From: CAVSPO01 sp963730005 | GTDB taxonomy: Bacteria; Actinomycetota; Actinomycetes; Propionibacteriales; Propionibacteriaceae | NCBI GenBank assembly: GCA_963730005.1 | Contig: CAVSPO010000014.1 | Coordinates: 1-64,000, forward strand | Reading direction: 5' to 3' | DNA: 64,000 nt | Shown here: piece after piece, positions 1 through 6,370 of the stretch | How the letters are laid out: each line of letters opens with the position of its first letter | How positions within the stretch are numbered: position 1 is the first letter of the stretch | The notes under the pieces: generated by a model | Seen by the model: the letters and a program-made list of their open reading frames with translations, nothing else | What the model was told of the DNA's origin: nothing | The model's database searches: none | Made by a program: the position numbers and the translations under genes

Positions 1-452
1 CCCAACTGGCGCCAAGCCTCGTACACGCCGACCGCGGCAGCGCTGGCCAGGTTCAACGACCGGTTCCCGGGCAGCATCGGCAGTTGCACCCGCATCGTGA
101 CCGCGGGGTGGTAGGGGGCCTGCTCGGCGATGCCCGCGGGTTCCGGCCCGAACATCAGGACGTCGCCGGGCCGGTATTCGACCTCGGTGTACAGCGTCGT
201 GGCGCCCGCAGTGAAACAGATCACCCGGGCCGGCTGCAGCGCCTGCAGGGCAGCGTCCAGGTCGTCGTGCACGAACAGCAGCGAGCGATCCCGGTAGTCC
301 AGGCCGGCGCGCTTGAGTTTGGTGTCGCTGAGCTCGAACCCCAACGGCCCGGCCAGGTGGAGCTCAGCTCCCGTGATGGCCGACAGCCGCATCGTCGAGC
401 CGGTGTTGGTGGGGATCTGAGGTTGCACGAACAGCATCCGCAGCCCGGTCAT
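1..452 (-). CDS. trmL: tRNA (cytidine/uridine(34)-2'-O)-methyltransferase, partial
   Basis: SPOUT-family methyltransferase that 2'-O-methylates the wobble nucleotide of tRNA-Leu isoacceptors, using S-adenosylmethionine. The reading frame runs off the left edge, so the C-terminus is missing. From the ATG it reads MTGLRMLFVQPQIPTNTGS, the usual TrmL opening. The knotted SAM-binding motifs follow: LMFGPEPAGIAEQ near residue 110 and NRSLNLASAAAVGVYEAW near residue 135. The start ATG shares an ATGA with the stop of the upstream pseudouridine synthase, so two RNA-modification genes are translationally coupled. Family assignment is firm; exact substrate is inferred from family. Confidence 0.87.
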   Translation of the reverse strand, partial: MTGLRMLFVQPQIPTNTGSTMRLSAITGAELHLAGPLGFELSDTKLKRAGLDYRDRSLLFVHDDLDAALQALQPARVICFTAGATTLYTEVEYRPGDVLMFGPEPAGIAEQAPYHPAVTMRVQLPMLPGNRSLNLASAAAVGVYEAWRQL

Positions 453-1374
453 GGCGTGGCCGGCCAGTTCAGTGCCGCTTCGCTGGTGAAGCGGCGAGGG
501 GTCTCGTCCACGGGGTCGGTGAACTCCAGGGTGCGTGCCACCAGTTCCAGCGGGGAGTCGAAGTTGTCAACGTCCATGTCGGTGATCGCGGGGTAGAGCG
601 GGTCGCCCAGAATCGGGATGCCGAGCGAGTTGAGGTGCACCCGCAGCTGATGGGTCTTTCCCGGTTCGGGGCGTCAGCCGATAGCGCCCGACGCGGCCGC
701 GGGTTTCCACCAGTTCAATCAGGGTCTCGGCGTTCGGGGCGGCGTCGGCCAGTTGCACGGCCTGCAGGTTGCCGCGGTACTTCTGGATGTGGCTGCGAAC
801 CGTCGCCGGTAGTTGCAGGCCGGCGCTCAGCGGGGCCAGTGCCTCGTAGGTCTTGCGCGTGGCCTGCCGCTCGAAGAGCCGCTGATAGGGCGCTCGCCAG
901 CGCCGCTGGGTGGTGAGCAGCAACACGCCGGCGGTCAGCCGGTCGAGCCGGTGTGCCGCCCCGAGCTCGGGCAGGCCCAGCTCGTCACGCAGCCGCACCA
1001 CCACGGATTGCAGCACGTGTTGTCCGCGGGGGATCGTCGCCAGGAAATGCGGTTTGTCGACCACCACGATCCGCTCGTCGCGGTAGAGCACCGGCGCAGG
1101 GAAGGGCACCTCGGGTTCATCGCGCAGATCGCGATGGAACCACACGAACATGTTGGGCTGGCAGGGCTCCTGGCCCGTCAATGGCCAGCCCGCCTGGGTG
1201 ACGAACCGGCCATCGGCCAGCATGGTCGGCCACCGGTGCCTGCTCGGCCAGCCGGGACTCCAGGAAGTCACGCATGGTGGCCCAGGGCAGGGGGTGTTCA
1301 CGGTCCCGGTCAGGGGTCCGGATCCAGGCCGCCTGCAATCCATGGCGGGCTGGCAGCGGTGAACGGGGTGGCAC
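449..1374 (-). pseudogene. RluA-family pseudouridine synthase, two frameshifts
   Basis: Actinobacterial RluA-type RNA pseudouridine synthase of about 307 aa once two extra bases are removed. The GTG-started N-terminus contains SPLPARHGLQAAW, typical of this subfamily. The first frame change lies near 1217-1222, between LAEQAPV and MLADGRFV. The catalytic region is intact: HRLDRLTAGVLLL carries the Asp that attacks uridine. The second change lies near 655-668, just before the conserved GKTHQLRVHLNSLG motif, which continues in another frame to the stop. Both breaks look like single-base insertions in a well-conserved protein, so sequencing error is as likely as real decay. It overlaps trmL by 4 nt. 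Target RNA cannot be told. Confidence 0.8.
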
Positions 1375-1421
1375 CCCGCCATGGTAGGCCCGCGATTGGG
1401 CGAGTGTGCCACGATGGCCTC

Positions 1422-2027
1422 GTGCCGATCTTCAGCCCCGACGCCTCGCAGCCGACTGCAGGGCGCCCGCTGACTGGCGAGCAACTGCGGGGCTGTCTTT
1501 TCGACGGCGTCGCCAAGGCGGTGCGTTGGGCGCTGATGATGTCCGTCCTCCAGTTCTCCGTGATCCTGACCTTGGCGATGTTCGATCAGGCCTCGGAATC
1601 CGGGGCGCTGTCGGCGATTGCTGGCTGGTGGATGGCGTGGGCGCGCAGCGCCGTGCCGCTCTGGTGGCCCTGGCAGGGTTTGTTCGGAAGCATCCTGGGC
1701 GGCTCGCTCTTCGGCAACGGCCTGCTCGAGTTGATGGTCGCGTGGCCGCTGTGCGAGGTGCTTCGGGCCCGCTACCGCGACGATGTCCAGCCCGGCGTCC
1801 CCTGGACCATGCACACGGCGCCGGATCGGCGCCCGACGAACTACACAGCCGTGGCGTGGGTCATGGTCGCTGTCATCTTCCTGAACCCGGCGGCGTGGCT
1901 CCTGGACGGTTTCGCGCCGCCCATGGACTTCAACCTGGACGTGGCGCGCATCGGGCCGGTGCTGGTCGTCGCCGCCCGCACCGCCGACTTGGTGTTCAGC
2001 AGGGCTACGCCTGCGTCGGAACGGTGA
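1422..2027 (+). CDS. hypothetical membrane protein, about 201 aa
   Basis: Unrecognised protein. I chose the GTG at 1422, which begins VPIFSPDASQPTAG and leaves about 47 bp to the divergent pseudouridine synthase. Three hydrophobic stretches look membrane-spanning: around residues 39-57 (ALMMSVLQFSVILTLAMF), 85-110 (WQGLFGSILGGSLFGNGLLE) and 145-165 (AVAWVMVAVIFLNPAAWLL). A basic cytoplasmic-type loop lies between the second and third. The 3' end overlaps the end of map by 23 nt in convergent orientation. No domain name can be supported; codon use with G/C-rich third positions supports it being a real gene. Confidence 0.6.
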   Translation: MPIFSPDASQPTAGRPLTGEQLRGCLFDGVAKAVRWALMMSVLQFSVILTLAMFDQASESGALSAIAGWWMAWARSAVPLWWPWQGLFGSILGGSLFGNGLLELMVAWPLCEVLRARYRDDVQPGVPWTMHTAPDRRPTNYTAVAWVMVAVIFLNPAAWLLDGFAPPMDFNLDVARIGPVLVVAARTADLVFSRATPASER

Positions 2028-2862
2028 GCACCTCGGCACCGGATTCCGTGACCACCAACGTGTGCTCGAACTGGGCGCAGCGTGACCCGTCCTGGGTGAG
2101 CACCGTCCAGCCGTCGTCCCAGATCGTCGACGCCGGGTTGCCCAGGGTCAGCATCGGTTCGATGGTGAAGGTCATCCCCGGCTGCATCACGGTGTCGAGG
2201 CGCGGCTCGTCGTAGTGCAGGATCACCAGGCCCGAATGGAAGGCCGTGTGCACCCCGTGCCCGGTGTACTCCCGCACGACGCCGTAGCCGAAACGCTTGG
2301 CGTAGGCCTCGATCACCCGTCCGATCACCGACACCGGACGGCCGGGCCGCACAGCGCGGATGGCACGGTTCAGCGCCTCTTCGGTTCGTTCGGCCAGCAG
2401 CCGGGAATCCTCGTCCACGTCGCCTGCGAAGAACGTGGCACAGGTGTCTCCGTGCACGCCATTGATGTAGCTGGTCACGTCGATCTTGACGATGTCCCCG
2501 TCCTCCAGCGGGCGGGCGTCGGGGATGCCGTGGCAGATCACCTCGTTGACCGAGGTGCAGATCGACTTCCGGAAGCCGCGGTAGTCGAGGCTGGCGGGGT
2601 AGGCGCCGTGGTCGCACAGGAACTCGTGGGCGATCACGTCCAGTTGGTCCGTGGTGACCCCCGGTGCCACCGCCCGGCCCGTGACCTGCAGGCAGTCGGC
2701 GGCAATCCGCCCGGCCAGGTGCATCTTCTCGACGATGTCCGGGGTCTGCACGTCGGACCCGTCGTACTGCTCGGCCTCCATCCGGCCCACATAGGGCGGC
2801 CGCGGAATCGAGGCGGGGACGGGACGCATCGGGCTGATCGGATAGGGCTTGATGGCAGTCAC
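2005..2862 (-). CDS. map: methionine aminopeptidase, type I
   Basis: Removes the initiator methionine from nascent proteins; a cytoplasmic dinuclear metalloenzyme. The product is 285 aa from a GTG start (VTAIKPYPISPMRP). The pita-bread fold signature is complete: the substrate His in HEFLCDHGAYPASL, metal ligands in DIVKIDVTSYINGVHGDT, the His of GHGVHTAFH, the Glu of FTIEPML, and the last Glu in CAQFEHTLVVT. The N-terminal proline-rich extension matches the longer actinobacterial MapB-type enzymes. It is divergent from the 78-aa gene at 2906, with a short shared promoter region of about 43 bp. Family and reaction are certain. Confidence 0.96.
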   Translation of the reverse strand: MTAIKPYPISPMRPVPASIPRPPYVGRMEAEQYDGSDVQTPDIVEKMHLAGRIAADCLQVTGRAVAPGVTTDQLDVIAHEFLCDHGAYPASLDYRGFRKSICTSVNEVICHGIPDARPLEDGDIVKIDVTSYINGVHGDTCATFFAGDVDEDSRLLAERTEEALNRAIRAVRPGRPVSVIGRVIEAYAKRFGYGVVREYTGHGVHTAFHSGLVILHYDEPRLDTVMQPGMTFTIEPMLTLGNPASTIWDDGWTVLTQDGSRCAQFEHTLVVTESGAEVLTVPTQA

Positions 2863-2905
2863 GACCCCCGAGTCTAGTGCGGTCCCAAGTGCTACCTTCG
2901 AAACC

Positions 2906-3142
2906 GTGAAACCGATTGCGGAAACAGCTGCTGACCAGCCCAAGTGGTACTACTGCCTGAAGCACCACCGGGTGGAGCCCTGGGACGGCTGCAAGGCGGC
3001 CGACAGGCTGGGTCCCTACGACACGCCCGAGGACGCGGCACGTGCTCTGGAGCGGGTTCGGGAACGCAACAAGGCGTGGGAGGCCAATTCCAGCCTCGAC
3101 GACGAGGGCGACATCGACAGCACGGACAGCGCCGACGACTGA
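2906..3142 (+). CDS. small conserved actinobacterial protein, 78 aa
   Basis: Short acidic-tailed protein of a family I have seen beside map in other actinobacteria, with no assigned function. The GTG at 2906 gives VKPIAETAADQPKWYYCLKH. The core WYYCLKHHRVEP...GCKAADRLGPY has two Cys and several aromatics, followed by a helix AARALERVRERNKAWE, and then an Asp/Ser tail (DEGDIDSTDSADD). An upstream in-frame start at 2849 would run into map and is less likely. It is transcribed divergently from map and is the only gene on its strand before the convergent DUF2510 gene, whose stop abuts it at 3143. Confidence 0.7.
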   Translation: MKPIAETAADQPKWYYCLKHHRVEPWDGCKAADRLGPYDTPEDAARALERVRERNKAWEANSSLDDEGDIDSTDSADD

Positions 3143-4033
3143 TCAGTCGCTGACCCGCAGGCTGGCGACGGCGTCATCGACCAGCTTCCCGCGGGCCACG
3201 TCGTCGATCGTGAAGCTCGACACGAACAGACCCAGGTGGTCCTTGTCCGGCCCGAGGTCGATGACGATGATGTCCACCACGTCGCCCCTGACCTGTGGCA
3301 GCCTGGGCAGGTCCACATAGACATCGGCGCGCACCCGCCAGGCGGGATGACCGTCGATGCTGACGGCCTCGTCAAGGATGGTCCGGTCCCCGATGTAGCC
3401 CTCGTAGTAGCCGGACGTCTTGAAACACGAGAAGTTCTGCCAGGCCGCCGTCCGGACGTCCACGAAACCGTCCTCGTTGGCCAGCGAGCCCACGCCGACG
3501 TTGCTCATCCAGTAGTCCGCGTAGACGTAGTCAACCTGGGAATGCTGGTCGTAGGTCCAGGGCAGCGCCAGGGGGCGCACGGTCCAGCCCGGCACCTTCT
3601 GGATCGACACGCTGCCGGAGGTCAACCGGTCGCCGCTCTGTCTGGTGGCGGGGTAGCTGCCCGCGGTGGGGCACACCCGCATCGAGCCACCCGAAGGGGG
3701 AGGAGTCTCGGTCACCTGCTCGTCCCAGGCGCTGACCGTGGGCGACGAACTGTCCCAGTCCTCGACGGCCGGGTCAAGCCTGATGGGCCCCACACCGCCG
3801 CGCAGCAACGCCCAGACGATCAACACCAGCACGACGATGACCGCCACCAGGGCGATGATCCAGCCCAACCGACCAGTGCCTGCCTTGTTCGTGCGGCGCG
3901 GTTTGGGTGCGGGCGTTGGCGGCGGAGCATGCTCGGGGTCACGCGTGGTGCCGCCGGACCAGGCGCTGCCATCCCAGTACCGGTACCGGCCGGGCGCCCC
4001 TGAGGGGTCGGGGTACCAGCCTGGCGTCGCCAT
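3143..4033 (-). CDS. DUF2510 domain membrane-anchored protein
   Basis: Protein of 296 aa starting MATPGWYPDPSGAPG. The N-terminal DUF2510 motif (GWYPDP, then RYRYWDGSAW) is a short actinobacterial module usually found on envelope proteins. A Pro-rich, basic linker leads to one membrane helix near residues 65-85 (IIALVAVIVVLVLIVWALL). The remaining 200 residues are predicted outside the cell and resemble no family I can name; they hold two Cys (RVCPTAGS and FSCFKTSG). The start at 4033 is chosen because the DUF2510 motif begins there. Function unknown; surface role is inferred from topology only. Confidence 0.75.
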   Translation of the reverse strand: MATPGWYPDPSGAPGRYRYWDGSAWSGGTTRDPEHAPPPTPAPKPRRTNKAGTGRLGWIIALVAVIVVLVLIVWALLRGGVGPIRLDPAVEDWDSSSPTVSAWDEQVTETPPPSGGSMRVCPTAGSYPATRQSGDRLTSGSVSIQKVPGWTVRPLALPWTYDQHSQVDYVYADYWMSNVGVGSLANEDGFVDVRTAAWQNFSCFKTSGYYEGYIGDRTILDEAVSIDGHPAWRVRADVYVDLPRLPQVRGDVVDIIVIDLGPDKDHLGLFVSSFTIDDVARGKLVDDAVASLRVSD

Positions 4034-4099
4034 GTAGCCGATTGTAGGGCGCCGGTGGTGGCCGGCCGCTGGAGCAGGCCGGGGGGTCGTCGAGCACCT

Positions 4100-4126
4100 G
4101 TTACCTGAACGAAACACTGCCAAGGC
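4100..4126 (+). promoter_or_regulatory. candidate GlnR box upstream of glnA2
   Basis: GTTAC at 4100-4104 and GAAAC at 4111-4115 are separated by exactly six bases. This is a perfect match to the actinobacterial GlnR half-site pair gTnAC-N6-GaAAC. A second pair would start at 4122 (AAGGC) and is poor. The box ends 22 bp before the glnA2 ATG, close enough to overlap the core promoter, so repression is possible. Inference from consensus only. Confidence 0.6.
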
Positions 4127-4137
4127 AGACTGGTGGC

Positions 4138-5472
4138 ATGGATCGTCAGACCGAGTTCGTGCTCCGAGCCGTAGAGGAACGCAACATCAAGTTCATCCGG
4201 TTGTGGTTCACGGATGTGCTGGGATTCCTGAAGTCCGTGGCCATCGCCCCGGCCGAGCTGGAGGGTGCCTTCGCCGAGGGGGTCGGCTTCGACGGTTCCG
4301 CAATCGAGGGTTTCACGCGCGTCTTCGAGTCGGACATGGTCGCCCACCCCGACCCGTCCACCTTCCAGCTGTTGCCGTGGCGGACCAAGGCGGGCACGGC
4401 ACGGATGTTCTGCGACATCTCCTTGCCGGACGGCTCACCCTCCAGCGGCGATCCCCGTCACGTGCTGCAGCGCGCTCTGAAGCGTGCCGCAGACATGGGG
4501 TTCACCTTCTACGTGCACCCGGAGATCGAGTTCTACCTGTTCCAGCCGCCGGTGACTCCGGGCCAGGTGCCGGTGCCGCTCGACCAGGGTGGCTACTTCG
4601 ATCACACCACCATGGACGCCGGCACCGACTTCCGTCGCGACGCCATCACGATGCTGGAACAGATGGGCATCTCGGTGGAGTTCAGCCATCACGAGGGCGC
4701 TCCCGGCCAGCACGAGATCGACCTGCGTTACGCGGACGCGTTGAGCATGGCGGACAACATCATGACCTTCCGGGTGGTGCTCAAGGAAGTCGCGGTCAGC
4801 CAAGGCATCCGGGCCTCCTTCATGCCCAAGCCCTTCACCAACGAGCCAGGCTCCGGCATGCACACCCACGTTTCGCTCTTCGAAGGCGACAAGAACGTCT
4901 TCTACGACGCCGCGGACGAGGCCCGCCTGTCACGCATCGGCCGGCAGTTCGTGGCCGGGCTGCTCGCCCACGCCGCCGAGATCACGGCCGTGACCAATCA
5001 GTACGTGAACAGCTACAAGCGGCTGGCCGGCGGTGGGGAGGCGCCGCAGTACGTGTTGTGGGGTCGCAGCAACCGGTCCGCCCTGGTGCGGGTGCCGCTG
5101 CTGAAACCGAACAAGCCCGGCTCGGCCCGTGTCGAGTACCGAAGCCTGGACCCGGCCTGCAACCCCTACCTGGCTTTCGCGCTGATGCTCAACGCCGGTC
5201 TGGACGGCATCAAGAACGACCTGCCGTTGCCGCCTGAGGCCGACGAGGACGTGACGACGTTCGGGCCGCGCGAGCTCCGGGCGCTCGGCATCAAGAGCCT
5301 TCCGCGCGGGCTCGACTCCGCCATCGACGTGATGGAGTCGAGTGAATTGGTGGCCGAGACGTTGGGCGAGCAGGTCTTCGACTACTTCCTGCGCAACAAG
5401 CGGGCAGAATTCGAGCGCTACCGTCAGCAGGTCACCGAGCTGGAGTTGACGGAGCTGCTACCCAAGCTGTGA
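4138..5472 (+). CDS. glnA2: glutamine synthetase, type I, GlnA2 class
   Basis: ATP-dependent ligation of ammonia to glutamate, or a related gamma-glutamyl substrate. The 444-aa protein opens MDRQTEFVLRAVEERNIKFI and has the beta-grasp domain with FTDVLGFLKSV and GVGFDGSAIEGF. The catalytic barrel follows, with HPEIEFYLF, EFSHHEGAPGQHEIDLRYADAL, FMPKPFTNEPGSGMHTHVS, NRSALVRVPL and ARVEYRSLDPACNPYLAFA. Compared with GlnA1 in this window it lacks the Tyr-containing LYxLPPEE adenylylation loop; the equivalent region reads EDVTTFGPRELRAL. It is therefore unlikely to be controlled by GlnE in the classical way. A GlnR-like box lies just upstream. Some GlnA2-like enzymes act on polyamines, so the substrate is not certain. 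Confidence 0.93.
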   Translation: MDRQTEFVLRAVEERNIKFIRLWFTDVLGFLKSVAIAPAELEGAFAEGVGFDGSAIEGFTRVFESDMVAHPDPSTFQLLPWRTKAGTARMFCDISLPDGSPSSGDPRHVLQRALKRAADMGFTFYVHPEIEFYLFQPPVTPGQVPVPLDQGGYFDHTTMDAGTDFRRDAITMLEQMGISVEFSHHEGAPGQHEIDLRYADALSMADNIMTFRVVLKEVAVSQGIRASFMPKPFTNEPGSGMHTHVSLFEGDKNVFYDAADEARLSRIGRQFVAGLLAHAAEITAVTNQYVNSYKRLAGGGEAPQYVLWGRSNRSALVRVPLLKPNKPGSARVEYRSLDPACNPYLAFALMLNAGLDGIKNDLPLPPEADEDVTTFGPRELRALGIKSLPRGLDSAIDVMESSELVAETLGEQVFDYFLRNKRAEFERYRQQVTELELTELLPKL

Positions 5473-5489
5473 GCCGGTTTCGTCGCCGA

Positions 5490-6233
5490 TCAGCCCCGGC
5501 GGTACACCGGCAGCATCTGTTCTGCTCGGTCGGCGTGCGCCCCTGACACCTGGATGCGGCCCTGGTCGCGTGCGGCTGCCCAGCTCAGGGCGCCGGTGGC
5601 AAGCTGCCACCAGGACGTGGGATCGGTCTCGACGATGTTCGGGGGAGTGCCGCGGGTATGGGCTGACCCCTCACCGAGAATCCCCACCTGGACGGCGGTC
5701 ACCGGCGGGACCCGGATCTCGATGGTCTGGCCCGGGTAACGTTCAGTCATCACACTGGTCAGCGACCGCAGGCTCTCGGCAAGGGCGCCAGGTTGCGGTG
5801 CCTGGCCGCAAGCGTCGGCCAGCAACAACAGGTCGATGATGTTGGCGCGCAGGTAGTCGATGAAATTGACGACACCCCAGCGGCTCTCCACCCGCTGCGG
5901 GGGGTCGCGGTGGTCGAGGTCTGCCCGGATGGACGCGATCTGTTGCACCAGCTGCCGCCGCAGACAGGCAGCGTTGTCATTGCCGACGATTGCCTTGGCC
6001 AGCTCGTGCTGGCGCCACTGCTCGCGAGTGCGCAGGTGTTCGGACAGGGTCGCCGGGCGGAGCGCCCTGCTCTCACCCATGGTTGTGGCGGTGTCGCTGA
6101 CGCTGAGCAACAGCAGCCCGAACTGCCCCGCACCGCTGTGGTCAGCTGCCCCGATCAGGGCGTCCAACTGCTCCAGGTAGGTCTCGCCCACCTTCTGCAG
6201 GAAGGCCTTGCTGCGCTGAGTCACCGTCGTCAC
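5490..6233 (-). CDS. sterol carrier family protein (SCP2-like C-terminus)
   Basis: Protein of 247 aa with a GTG start (VTTVTQRSKAFLQKVGETYL). The N-terminal two thirds form a helical region resembling mycothiol-dependent maleylpyruvate isomerase-type folds. The C-terminal part (IEIRVPPVTAVQVG, HTRGTPPNIVETDPTSWWQLATGALSW) is the SCP2-like segment characteristic of the actinobacterial sterol carrier family protein. Lipid or small-molecule binding is assumed from the fold; no substrate is known. It is convergent with glnA2 (17 bp between stops) and divergent from glnE. Confidence 0.7.
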   Translation of the reverse strand: MTTVTQRSKAFLQKVGETYLEQLDALIGAADHSGAGQFGLLLLSVSDTATTMGESRALRPATLSEHLRTREQWRQHELAKAIVGNDNAACLRRQLVQQIASIRADLDHRDPPQRVESRWGVVNFIDYLRANIIDLLLLADACGQAPQPGALAESLRSLTSVMTERYPGQTIEIRVPPVTAVQVGILGEGSAHTRGTPPNIVETDPTSWWQLATGALSWAAARDQGRIQVSGAHADRAEQMLPVYRRG

Positions 6234-6370
6234 CCCGTGAAACTGTCGGACCTGGATGCTGGTTACGGTGGCCGTACGGTGACGGCCGGAAGAACGCTGG
6301 CTGACTTGCCAGTTCTCAGCAGTCTACGCGTGACTCCAATCTGCGCTGCGCACCGCACTAGGCTCGTCGC

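Noticed and set aside
6236..6268. GAAAC and GTTAC upstream of glnE as a GlnR site
   Set aside because: The spacing is 18 bases, one off the 11-bp phase, and the order is reversed; not accepted.
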